Below, piece after piece: positions 9,751 to 17,409 of a stretch of 64,000 nucleotides of DNA. Under the pieces are notes generated by a model that saw only the letters and a list, made by a program, of their open reading frames with translations, was not told the origin of the DNA and did no database searches. Source of the DNA: Paracoccaceae bacterium (GTDB lineage Bacteria > Pseudomonadota > Alphaproteobacteria > Rhodobacterales > Rhodobacteraceae); NCBI GenBank assembly GCA_947504705.1, contig CANNIA010000017.1, forward strand, positions 1 to 64,000, written 5' to 3'. The position numbers and the translations under genes are program-made. The first letter of the stretch is position 1. Every line of letters begins with the position of its first letter.

Positions 9751-10506
9751 ATGGAACTTCTGATCTCACCGCGTGAGGGCTGGACCCTTCTGACCCTGAA
9801 CCGCCCCGCTGCGCGGAATGCGGTGACGACGGTCTTGCTTGGCGCTTTGGCGGATAGATTGGACCAATTGGCCGCCGATCCCGCCTGCCGGGTGGTGGTG
9901 GTGACCGGGGCGGAAGGCAACTTCGCCGCCGGGGCAGATATTGACGAGATTGCCACCAAGGGTTCTGCCGAGGGTGCCGCTGACCCCCGCAAGGGGCACT
10001 GGGCAAGGGTCAGGGCCTTTCCGAAACCGCTGATTGCGGCGGTTGACGGCTTTGCGCTTGGCGGCGGGTTTGAACTCGCCTTGATGGCCGATGCGATGGT
10101 TCTGGGGGCGACCGCACGGGTTGGGCTGCCCGAAACCTCGCTTGGCATTCTGCCCGGTGCGGGCGGCGGGCAACGATTGCTGGCGCTGGTCGGGCGGGCG
10201 CGGGCTTCGCGCATGGTCCTGACGGGCGAGATCATCGATGCACCGACCGCCCTTGCTTGGGGCATTGCTGCCTGGGGTGCCGAAGGCCCTGCCCTTCCCG
10301 TGGCGGAAACGCTGGCCGCGACCCTTGCTTCCCGCGCGCCTCTGGCACTGCGGACAGCCAAGCGGGCCTTGGTCACCGGTGACGAAACCCGACTGGACCT
10401 TGCAGGCGAACGCGCCGGCTTCGAGGCGCTCCTCGCCACCGCCGACAAAGCCGAAGGCATCGCGGCCTTCCGCGAAAAGCGCAAACCTCTGTTCCGGGGG
10501 GAATAG
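9751..10506 (+). CDS. Enoyl-CoA hydratase
   Basis: A 251-residue crotonase with a canonical active site: NFAAGADIDEIA, AAVDGFALGGGFELALMADAMVLG (first catalytic Glu region) and LPETSLGILPGAGGGQRL (second Glu region). It would hydrate the enoyl-CoA formed during beta-oxidation of the ring-opened product. It is the first gene of the plus-strand operon and is followed after one base by the 3-hydroxyacyl-CoA dehydrogenase gene, giving two of the three beta-oxidation enzymes in order. Contrast the crotonase at 5381-6193, whose active site differs. Confidence 0.88.
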   Translation: MELLISPREGWTLLTLNRPAARNAVTTVLLGALADRLDQLAADPACRVVVVTGAEGNFAAGADIDEIATKGSAEGAADPRKGHWARVRAFPKPLIAAVDGFALGGGFELALMADAMVLGATARVGLPETSLGILPGAGGGQRLLALVGRARASRMVLTGEIIDAPTALAWGIAAWGAEGPALPVAETLAATLASRAPLALRTAKRALVTGDETRLDLAGERAGFEALLATADKAEGIAAFREKRKPLFRGE

Positions 10507-10507
10507 G

Positions 10508-11629
10508 ATGGACGCTTGTGTCGGCGTTGTCGGACTTGGCACCATGGGCCTTGGGATCGTTCTGGTCTATGCCCAAGCGGGTTTCCGGGTTCTTGCGACC
10601 GACAGCTTCCCCGCCGCCCGCGCAACAGCCCGCGACAAGCTGGTGGCCGTCCTTGCCCCAAGGCTTGCCAAGGGGGCGCTGGATCAGGCCACCCATGACG
10701 CAATCCTTGCCCGGATCACGATTGTCGAGGACGTACCGGCCCTTGCCCCCGCCGGTTTGGTGATCGAGGCGATCATCGAAGAGATTGCGGCCAAGCGGGT
10801 ACTAGTGGCTGCGCTGGAGGCAAGCCTAGCGCCCGATGCGGTGATCGCGACCAATACCTCTTCGCTGTCCGTCGCCTCGATTGCAGCCGGAGCTAAGCAG
10901 CCCGAACGCCTGCTGGGCCTGCATTTCTTCAACCCGGCGCAAGTGATGAAGCTCGTCGAACTGGTCGCCCATCCCGGCACCGCGCCCGAAGCATTGACCC
11001 GCGCGAGGGACTGGACTCTGGCGGCTGGCAAGGTGGTCATCGACGCCCCCGACCGCCCCGGTTTCATCGTCAACCGCTGCGCTCGCCCCTTCTATGGCGA
11101 GGCACTGGCGATGCTGGAGGAAGGCCGCTCACCGGGCGAGATTGACGCCGCGATGCAGGCCGCAGGCTACCGGATCGGCCCCTTGGGGCTGATCGACCTG
11201 ATAGGGGCCGACATCAATCTGGCCGCGACCGAGGGCCTTTCCCGCGCCATGAGTGGCCATCCGCGCTATCACGTCTTCGCGGCTCTGCGGGATCAGGTGG
11301 CCGAGGGCGCGCTTGGCCGGAAGTCGGGGCGTGGGTTCATTCATCCCGGCGAAGCAGGTCCCGCCCCCACCGACGCCGCCCGTATCGCACTGCGCATCGA
11401 GGCGACCCTTATTAACGAGGCGGGCTGGCTTCTGGCCCAAGGCGGCGGCACCCGCGACGGCATCGACAGCGCCTTGAAGCTTGGCCTCAACTTCCCTCGC
11501 GGGCCAGTCGAGATGCTGGCGGCCCATGGTGCTCACGCGATCCGCGCCACGCTTGCAGCGCTGGAAGCCGCCGCCCCAAATCATCTCAAAACCCGCTACC
11601 TTCCCGCACCGATACTGGAGCCGTCATGA
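10508..11629 (+). CDS. 3-hydroxyacyl-CoA dehydrogenase
   Basis: A 373-residue NAD-dependent 3-hydroxyacyl-CoA dehydrogenase. The Rossmann motif GVVGLGTMGLGIVLVYAQAG lies at the N-terminus, the catalytic histidine in GLHFFNPAQVMKLVELV, and PGFIVNRCARPFYGEAL begins the dimerisation domain. The length includes both C-terminal helical repeats, longer than the short FadB2 type. The ATG at 10508 is one base after the upstream stop with AGGA before it. A longer open frame upstream overlaps the hydratase and is not used. It probably oxidises a 3-hydroxypimelyl-type CoA ester; the precise chain is inferred. Confidence 0.88.
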   Translation: MDACVGVVGLGTMGLGIVLVYAQAGFRVLATDSFPAARATARDKLVAVLAPRLAKGALDQATHDAILARITIVEDVPALAPAGLVIEAIIEEIAAKRVLVAALEASLAPDAVIATNTSSLSVASIAAGAKQPERLLGLHFFNPAQVMKLVELVAHPGTAPEALTRARDWTLAAGKVVIDAPDRPGFIVNRCARPFYGEALAMLEEGRSPGEIDAAMQAAGYRIGPLGLIDLIGADINLAATEGLSRAMSGHPRYHVFAALRDQVAEGALGRKSGRGFIHPGEAGPAPTDAARIALRIEATLINEAGWLLAQGGGTRDGIDSALKLGLNFPRGPVEMLAAHGAHAIRATLAALEAAAPNHLKTRYLPAPILEPS

Positions 11630-12801
11630 CCGAAGTTTTCCTGTGCGCCCACCGTCGCACCCCCATCGGGCGGCATGGCGGCAGTCTGGCCATGGTCCGC
11701 CCCGACGACATGGCGGCACTGGTGGTCGATGGGTTGCTGGCGCTGCATCCGGGGATGCGGGTCGACGAGGTGATCTTCGGCTGCGCCAATCAGGCGGGCG
11801 AGGACAACCGCAACGTCGCGCGGATGGCGGTTCTTTTGTCGCGCCTGCCGGAAACCGTGCCTGCGCTGACGGTGAACCGGCTGTGCGCCTCGGGTCTTGA
11901 TGCCGTGATTGCGGGGGCAAGGGCGATCCGCGACGGGGCCGATCTGGTGATTGCAGGGGGCGTCGAAAGCATGAGCCGCGCGCCCTATGTGCTGGCCAAG
12001 TCCGACACTGCCTTTGGCCGCGACCAGAAGCTTTACGACACCACCATCGGCTGGCGCTTTGTGAACGACCGGATTGCTGAAGCCTACGGGATCGAGTCGA
12101 TGCCCGAGACGGCGGAGAATGTCGCGGCGGAACATGGCATCCTCCGCGCCGATCAGGACGAGTATGCGCTTCGGTCCCAGGAGCGGTACGATGCGGGCTG
12201 GCATGCGGGTGATATCCTGCCGGTGACCATTCCGGGGCGGAAGGGGGACACGGTGGTCTTGACCGACGAACACCCCCGCGCGACCAGTCTGGACCGGCTC
12301 GCCGCCCTGCCCGCCCCGTTCCGCAACGGGGGCACGGTGACGGCTGGCAATGCCGCCGGGATCAATGATGGGGCGGCGGGGGTGGTGCTGGCCTCGGCGG
12401 CGGGGGTCAGGGCGCATGGGCTGACCCCGCTGGCCCGGATCGGGCGGGCGGCGAGTGCGGGGGTTGCGCCCCGGATCATGGGGATCGGGCCACTGGCGGC
12501 GGTGGAGAGGCTGGTCGCGAGGGGGTGCCGCGCTCCGGCGGAGACGGACGTGATCGAGTTGAACGAGGCCTTTGCGGCGCAGGTTCTGGCCTGCACCCGG
12601 GGCTGGGGGCTGGCCGACGACGACCCACGGGTGAACGCCAAGGGGGGCGGGATCAGCATGGGGCATCCCTTGGGGATGTCGGGGGCGAGGATCGCCGGAA
12701 CGGCGGCGCGGCGGCTGGCGGAGAGCGGGGGAAAGACGGGTCTGGTCACGCTGTGTGTCGGGGTCGGGCAGGGGGTCGCGCTAGAATTGCTGGGGGTTTG
12801 A
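11626..12801 (+). CDS. Acetyl-CoA acyltransferase (thiolase)
   Basis: A 391-residue thiolase. The nucleophilic cysteine is in VNRLCASGLDAVIAGARAI, and the C-terminal GGGISMGHPLGMSGARI (His) and CVGVGQGVALELLG (second Cys) motifs are complete. The sequence resembles 3-oxoadipyl-CoA/PaaJ-type thiolases, which suit dicarboxylic or branched CoA substrates. It closes the beta-oxidation trio of the plus-strand operon, overlapping the dehydrogenase gene by 4 bp. Its last 81 bp are repeated, with four differences, at 16186-16266 in front of another copy of the composite repeat. Confidence 0.9.
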   Translation: MTEVFLCAHRRTPIGRHGGSLAMVRPDDMAALVVDGLLALHPGMRVDEVIFGCANQAGEDNRNVARMAVLLSRLPETVPALTVNRLCASGLDAVIAGARAIRDGADLVIAGGVESMSRAPYVLAKSDTAFGRDQKLYDTTIGWRFVNDRIAEAYGIESMPETAENVAAEHGILRADQDEYALRSQERYDAGWHAGDILPVTIPGRKGDTVVLTDEHPRATSLDRLAALPAPFRNGGTVTAGNAAGINDGAAGVVLASAAGVRAHGLTPLARIGRAASAGVAPRIMGIGPLAAVERLVARGCRAPAETDVIELNEAFAAQVLACTRGWGLADDDPRVNAKGGGISMGHPLGMSGARIAGTAARRLAESGGKTGLVTLCVGVGQGVALELLGV

Positions 12802-12812
12802 GGACGGCGAAG

Positions 12813-13070
12813 TGTCCACGGTGGACAGAATCGGTATTCTTTTTTAATTTCAAATCGTTACGCGTGGACGTTAGGGATTTCTTAAGAATTGCTGGGGGCC
12901 GCAAGGATGGCCGGTGAATTGGCTTGACACGGTGCACCTGCGCTTGGTTGGCTGTGGCCATAGATCATGACATTCGCGCGGGGGTTGGATTGGGGTTCGG
13001 GATTGGATTTGGCGAGGCGGCCCGCAGAGCGGGTGGACGTTGCGAGGGCGCAGGGGGTGGGGTGATGGCA
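12813..13070 (+). repeat. Composite repeat, copy 2
   Basis: It begins 12 bp after the thiolase stop with the perfect 15-bp palindrome TGTCCACGGTGGACA (12813-12827). GCGTGGACGTTAGGG follows at 12862-12876, then GGGGGCCGC, a TTGACA-like hexamer at 12924-12929, and a GC-rich block (about 12933-13070) containing GGGGTTGGATTGGGGTTCGG. The order and spacing match copies at 1175-1695 (minus) and 16274-16510. The TTGACA could be a promoter -35 element for the orphan gene at 13147, but no clear -10 is seen. Confidence 0.7.
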
Positions 13071-13100
13071 ACCTTGCCGTTGGTTATCGTCGGTGCAGGA

Positions 13101-13124
13101 GGTGGGTTCGCACCCACCTTACGG
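13101..13124 (+). repeat. REP-like hairpin
   Basis: A hairpin with GGTGGG and CCCACC arms (GGTGGGTTCGCACCCACC, then TTACGG) lies just ahead of the orphan gene. The same core, with CTAC/GTAG flanks, recurs at 13551-13668 and 17187-17290, as in dispersed REP elements. Confidence 0.6.
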
Positions 13125-13146
13125 CGCGCTTTGAGTAGGATGCATC

Positions 13147-13497
13147 ATGAGATTGAATAAGCGCGCCTTCACCGGTGAGAAGAAAGTGGCTGCAGCACTC
13201 GCTTTGGCAAACTGGGTCTACGACGAAGGCCTAACCCAGTTCTATCATCGGGTTCTTCCTTCAAGGGATTTCTTGGGCGCCATTGTCAAGGATGCTCCTC
13301 CAAGTTTTAAGATATTCATAGATCCAGAGAGCACAAGAATACTTGGTCTTGGCCCTGTCGACGCGTCCTACGCCGTCGTTTTCGGGTCAATAGCTGACGT
13401 TGTTGTTTCTATGGGAAGAATTATTCAAAACGAAGGGAAGAACGCGGACGACAAAATGGACGCTGCTGTTGAGAGGCGGGAATATCCGTCTCAATAG
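13147..13497 (+). CDS. Hypothetical protein (orphan, repeat-associated)
   Basis: A 116-residue soluble protein with no recognised domain, starting MRLNKRAFTGEKKVAAALAL. A hydrophobic middle (SYAVVFGSIADVVVSMGRII) may be a buried helix rather than a membrane span. Base composition is closer to balanced than in the neighbouring catabolic genes. It is preceded by composite-repeat copy 2 and a REP-like hairpin and followed by a REPIN-like element. This arrangement is shared with the orphan gene at 16530-17177. No ribosome binding site stands out, so the start is provisional. Confidence 0.55.
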   Translation: MRLNKRAFTGEKKVAAALALANWVYDEGLTQFYHRVLPSRDFLGAIVKDAPPSFKIFIDPESTRILGLGPVDASYAVVFGSIADVVVSMGRIIQNEGKNADDKMDAAVERREYPSQ

Positions 13498-13550
13498 ACG
13501 ACCGAGTTGCAGCGTGGGTGCCAATCCTCCGTCCCGGTGCAAAGCGAGCC

Positions 13551-13668
13551 GTAGGTTGCGTGATTTCACGCACCGCCGCCCTTGCTACACGCGCAACGGT
13601 CACTGCCCCGCCGCACCTGGAAGTCGCCATGCTGTTCAACCAACGGTGCGTGAAATCACGCACCCTAC
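13551..13668. repeat. REPIN-like inverted repeat pair
   Basis: Two REP-like units face each other: GTAGGTTGCGTGATTTCACGCACC (13551-13574) and its inverted partner GGTGCGTGAAATCACGCACC plus CTAC (13645-13668). Each is itself a palindrome, and about 70 bp separate them. This doublet organisation is typical of REPINs, which are mobilised by RAYT transposases elsewhere in a genome. The rest of 13498-13838 shows no gene. Confidence 0.65.
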
Positions 13669-13838
13669 GGGTCAAACTTGATCCGGTGCTGCCGATGCCA
13701 GCCGGTTGCCGACGCTCGGTCACCATGAAAGCCCCTGCGTCAGGGATAACCGGAATGCTGGCCCGCGACCCCTGCCCTTTGGCTGGGAAACCAGCTATCT
13801 GAGGACAGATTTTCTTCTCCTGCCAAAGGGCCAAGACA

Positions 13839-16154
13839 ATGAAGTTTCTGATCGCCAACCGCCCCGAGTTTTCGGAAACGGACGCCGTGGACTTGGTGCG
13901 ACGGGGGTTTGGGCTGCAGGGGAAGCTGGTGCCGCTTTACAGCGAGCGGGACCAGAATTTCCGGGTCTTGGGCGGCGATCAGGGCGATTGGGTGCTGAAG
14001 GTCTCGAATGGGCTGGAGGAACCGGCGCTGGTCGAGGCGCAGGTGCAGGCGTTGCAGTTTCTGGCGCGCACGGCGCCTGATCTGCCGTTGCCCAAGGTGC
14101 GGATGGGGCTTGGGGGGGAGCCGGTTGTCACGCTTTCGGGCACGGACGGGGCAAGTCATGCCTGCTTTGCGCTGAGCTGGCTTCCCGGAACTATCGCCTC
14201 GGACGCGGGGTTGGGGCCTGACGATTTCTGCGACATTGGCCGGATGATTGCGCGGGTTGAGGAGGGGATGCGCGGGTTCTTCCACCCGGCCTTGGGGGGG
14301 CGCGGGCTGTTGTGGGATATCCGGGAACTCCCGAAGCTGGCGGACAAGACGCGATACCTTGGGCCGTGGCGCGACTGGGCGGATGGGTTCCTTGCCCGGC
14401 TTGGTTCAGAGATTCTGCCACGGTTGGAGCGGCTGCCTGCGCAGGTCATCCATGGCGATGTGCATGGCCACAACCTGATCCTTGGGCCGGATCGGCGGAT
14501 CAGCGGGATCATCGACTTTGGCGACATGTTCCATGGGCCGGCGATTTTGAACCTGACCAATGCGATGGCGGATTTCCTGCATGACACAGGCGACACTTTG
14601 GCGATGTGGTCTGCGTTGGTCGCGGGTTATGCGGGGGTGCGACGGATCGAGGCGGAGGAGGTCGAGCTTCTGTATGACCTGACCCTTGCCCGGTGTTTGG
14701 CAACGATGCTGATCACCGCGACCCGGGCCAGCGAGTCTGCCGATCAGTCTGACTATATCGCGGCTGCCGGGTTTGGCGCGCCGGAGGAGCTTGAGGCGCT
14801 GTTGGCGCTTGACCGGCAGAAGGCCACGGCGCGTTTGGCGGGGGCGGCGGGGCTGTCGGCCCCTGTGACGGGGCAGACGGTCAGCCAGATGATGGCGCGG
14901 CGGGCCAAGGTTCTGGGGTCGCGGCCCTATGTCTTTTATGACCCGCCCCTGCATCTGGTGCGGGGCGACGGCGTTTGGCTTTATGATGCCGAGGGTCGCC
15001 GGTTCATGGACCTTTACAACAACGTCCCCATTGTCGGGCATTGCAATGCGCGGGTGGCCGATGCGATTGCGGGGCAGACCCGGATTTTGAACACCAACAC
15101 GCGTTACTTGGGCGAGCAGCTTCTGGACTATGCCGAACGGCTGGGGGCTTTGACCGGGGGCGCGCTGACGGCTTGCGCCTTTGTGAACTCGGGGTCGGAA
15201 GCCAATGACATCGCCTGGCGGATGGCGCGGGAATGGACGGGGAACCGGGGGGCGATCACGCAGGAGTTTGCGTACCACGGGATCACCGAGGCGATTGATG
15301 CCTTGTCACCGAGTGCATTGCGGGCGGCAAAGACGCCGGAGCATGTGCGTACGGTGCTGGGGCCGGATGGGTATCGTGGGCCGTTCAAGACTGGCACTCC
15401 CGATCTGGGGTTGCGCTATGCGGAGGATGCGGATCGGGCGATCCGTTCGCTGGCCGAGGCGGGGATGAAACCGGCGGCGGTGATCACTGATAGCGCCTTT
15501 CTGACCAATGGGGTGCTGGAGCCGATGCCCGGCTATGTGGCGGAGGTGTTCGCACGCGTTCGTGCGGCGGGGGGGCTGTGCATCGCGGATGAGGTGCAGT
15601 CGGGCTTTGGCCGGATGGGCGAGCATTTCTGGGGCTATCAGCATCATGGGGTGACGCCGGATTTCGTGACGATCGGCAAGCCTGCGGGGAATGGTCATCC
15701 GATTGGGGTCGTGCTGACGCGGCCGGAGATTCTGGACCACTTTCTGGAGCAGACCGCGTTCTTTTCCACTTTCGGTGGCAATAACGTGTCCTGCGCGGCG
15801 GGGCTGGCGGTGCTGGACGAAATCCGCGACCGGGGTTTGGTGGCGAATTCGCGGGTGACGGGCGCGCGGTTCAAGGCGGGGCTTCTGGCGTTGAAGGAGC
15901 GGTTCGGGATCATTGGCGATGTGCGGGGGATGGGGCTGGTGTTTGGGATGGAGCTAGTGGCGGACCGCCAGACCATTGCCCCAGCACAGCCCGAGACCGA
16001 CCGGCTGATCGGACTGATGCGCGACGAAGGGGTGCTGGCGGGCAGCGAGGGGGTGCATGGCAACATCGTCAAGATGCGCCCGCCGCTGGTGTTCTCGGCG
16101 GCGGACTGCGACTTTGCCTTGGCGGCCCTGGAGCGGGCCTTGGCGCGGCTTTGA
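13839..16154 (+). CDS. Fused aminoglycoside-phosphotransferase-like kinase and class III aminotransferase (phospho-lyase-like)
   Basis: A 771-residue fusion. Residues 1 to about 340 are an APH/choline-kinase-fold kinase with the catalytic HGDVHGHNLI (Asp near 207) and metal-binding IIDFGD (Asp near 226). Residues from about 350 to the end are a PLP fold-type I class III aminotransferase with FVNSGSEAND, DEVQSGFGRMG and the PLP lysine in TIGKPAGNGHPIG (about residue 614). This IGKP(A/I)GNG form matches the AGXT2L subgroup, which acts as ammonio-phospholyase on phosphoethanolamine or 5-phosphohydroxylysine. A kinase plus phospho-lyase fusion suggests phosphorylation of an amino alcohol followed by elimination of phosphate and ammonia. 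The substrate is unknown. It stands alone between repeat clusters. Confidence 0.8.
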   Translation: MKFLIANRPEFSETDAVDLVRRGFGLQGKLVPLYSERDQNFRVLGGDQGDWVLKVSNGLEEPALVEAQVQALQFLARTAPDLPLPKVRMGLGGEPVVTLSGTDGASHACFALSWLPGTIASDAGLGPDDFCDIGRMIARVEEGMRGFFHPALGGRGLLWDIRELPKLADKTRYLGPWRDWADGFLARLGSEILPRLERLPAQVIHGDVHGHNLILGPDRRISGIIDFGDMFHGPAILNLTNAMADFLHDTGDTLAMWSALVAGYAGVRRIEAEEVELLYDLTLARCLATMLITATRASESADQSDYIAAAGFGAPEELEALLALDRQKATARLAGAAGLSAPVTGQTVSQMMARRAKVLGSRPYVFYDPPLHLVRGDGVWLYDAEGRRFMDLYNNVPIVGHCNARVADAIAGQTRILNTNTRYLGEQLLDYAERLGALTGGALTACAFVNSGSEANDIAWRMAREWTGNRGAITQEFAYHGITEAIDALSPSALRAAKTPEHVRTVLGPDGYRGPFKTGTPDLGLRYAEDADRAIRSLAEAGMKPAAVITDSAFLTNGVLEPMPGYVAEVFARVRAAGGLCIADEVQSGFGRMGEHFWGYQHHGVTPDFVTIGKPAGNGHPIGVVLTRPEILDHFLEQTAFFSTFGGNNVSCAAGLAVLDEIRDRGLVANSRVTGARFKAGLLALKERFGIIGDVRGMGLVFGMELVADRQTIAPAQPETDRLIGLMRDEGVLAGSEGVHGNIVKMRPPLVFSAADCDFALAALERALARL

Positions 16155-16185
16155 GGATGGCCGGGCGGGAATTCCTGGGGATGAC

Positions 16186-16266
16186 GAGAGCGGGGGGAAG
16201 ACGGGTCTGGTCACGCTGTGTGTCGGGGTCGGGCAAGGGGTCGCGCTGGAATTGCTGGCGGTTTGA
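16186..16266 (+). pseudogene. Duplicated 3' end of a thiolase gene
   Basis: This 81-bp stretch matches the final 81 bp of the thiolase gene (12721-12801) at 77 positions. It encodes the same ending, ESGGKTGLVTLCVGVGQGVA then LELLAV and stop. Three of the four differences are synonymous and one changes Gly to Ala, so it looks like the tail of a paralogous thiolase gene rather than random decay. It starts 32 bp after the stop of the fused aminotransferase gene and runs directly into composite-repeat copy 3. Confidence 0.8.
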
Positions 16267-16273
16267 GATTGGG

Positions 16274-16510
16274 TGTCCACGCGGGACAAAATTTCGGATC
16301 GTGGAAAATCAACGGGTTGCGCGTGGGCGTTAGGGGATTGTTAGGGGATTGGTGGTGGCCGCAGGGGCAATCTTTGGGCGAGGTTTGGGTTGACAGACTC
16401 AACTGAGGCGCGGTTCTCTGGGGGTTAGGTCAAGGCATTCGCGCGAGGACTGGAATGGCGTTCGGCATTGGACAGGTCTCGGCAGCGCGTGGGGTGGGCG
16501 GGTTTCTCAC
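16274..16510 (+). repeat. Composite repeat, copy 3
   Basis: It starts with TGTCCACGCGGGACA (16274-16288), then GCGTGGGCGTTAGGGGATT (16321-16339). A TTAGGGGATTGGTGGTGGCC segment and a TTGACA hexamer (16390-16395) follow, then a block near 16438-16475 with GGCATTCGCGCGAGGACTGG. It is collinear with copy 2 from the thiolase tail onward, so at least about 320 bp are shared between the two loci. It ends about 20 bp before the start of the orphan gene at 16530. Confidence 0.7.
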
Positions 16511-16529
16511 CAGCGCTCAAGCTGAAGTG

Positions 16530-17177
16530 ATGAGATGCGCCCGCTTGTTATTCTTACTTGTAGCTCCGTTTCTTTTTGTTCCTAGCGCGCTATTTGGAAA
16601 TGGAGGTGATTTTGAAATAAAAGCAATGGAAACTCCTTTTGATCATTCCATTACAACTTGCGTGCCTGAGCAATTTGCAGAAATAGAAAAGTCACTTTCT
16701 GTTGATCCGACTCCAAATGTTATCGTGGACCCCGTTGGCTCTCTCTTCACAGCTCAAACGCAGCACGGCGTTTTCGGACTAGTGAGCGAAAATTCCGTAT
16801 CAGGCGTAGTTATTTTTTTCCGATCAGACATGACTCCATGCAGTACCTACTTCATCTTCGAAGCGCCAGTGTCCAAGAATAAGTTTCGATTGGAAGCAGC
16901 ATTCAAGATCGGCCGATTCCTTTCTTCAGCCTCGGGAAGTGAAGTTTTAGCATATGAGAGTTTCATTGATGCATGCAACGCTGCTGGCGATGATGCAATC
17001 AACCGATTTACCGGCCGGGACTACGAGCTTGGCGATGGCCAAGTCTTGGGCGCAGATGGGGCATTCGACTGTCAGGTATCTCTGGGGTTTAACAGCTCAT
17101 CAACACGTATAATTTTTGGAAAGCACAAAGCCAGAATCACCGTCATCGGCGATCAAGTCGTGGTAGTAGAAGAGTAA
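16530..17177 (+). CDS. Hypothetical secreted protein (orphan, repeat-associated)
   Basis: About 215 residues from the ATG at 16530, which gives a clean signal peptide: MRCARLLFLLVAPFLFVPSA followed by LFGNG. An earlier in-frame start at 16455 would translate the repeat and is less likely. The mature part contains four cysteines (TTCVPEQF, PCSTYF, DACNAAG, FDCQVS), compatible with two disulfides in the periplasm. I do not recognise the family. AT content is clearly higher than in neighbours, suggesting transfer. It is preceded by composite-repeat copy 3 and followed 10 bp after the stop by a REPIN-like element. Confidence 0.6.
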   Translation: MRCARLLFLLVAPFLFVPSALFGNGGDFEIKAMETPFDHSITTCVPEQFAEIEKSLSVDPTPNVIVDPVGSLFTAQTQHGVFGLVSENSVSGVVIFFRSDMTPCSTYFIFEAPVSKNKFRLEAAFKIGRFLSSASGSEVLAYESFIDACNAAGDDAINRFTGRDYELGDGQVLGADGAFDCQVSLGFNSSSTRIIFGKHKARITVIGDQVVVVEE

Positions 17178-17186
17178 AAGCAAGCA

Positions 17187-17290
17187 TAGGGCGGGTGCCA
17201 ACCCACCACCCTCAATTCAACACTGCACCACCATCGACAAAGATTCTGACCCGTCGTCCGCCAAAATTGGTGGGTTGCACCCACCCTACA
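17187..17290. repeat. REPIN-like inverted repeat pair
   Basis: TAGGGCGGGTGCCAACCCACC (17187-17207) and an inverted partner TTGGTGGGTTGCACCCACC plus CTACA (17267-17290) enclose about 60 bp. This is the same family as the units at 13101 and 13551-13668, with TGGGTTG arms instead of TGCGTGA. Confidence 0.65.
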
Positions 17291-17333
17291 ATAAACTCCG
17301 ACAGCGACTTCGAGCCGGTCGCGGTGAATTTGC

Positions 17334-17395
17334 GGAGCCTTTGAAGGCTCCGGCCCAGAATTTTTGAAAATTCCACTTCCCCGCGTTGCGGGGAA
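17334..17395 (-). terminator. Hairpin cluster, probable terminator region
   Basis: Three consecutive hairpins follow one another: GGAGCCTTTGAAGGCTCC (17334-17351), GAATTTTTGAAAATTC (17358-17373) and TTCCCCGCGTTGCGGGGAA (17377-17395). They lie immediately after the stop of the minus-strand gene at 17410-18015 and probably end that operon. There is no long T-run, so termination may be incomplete. Confidence 0.5.
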
Positions 17396-17409
17396 GGGAC
17401 CGATGGGGC

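Noticed and set aside
16455-16529. Upstream start for the secreted orphan protein
   Set aside because: It would translate repeat copy 3, and the ATG at 16530 gives a clean signal peptide.
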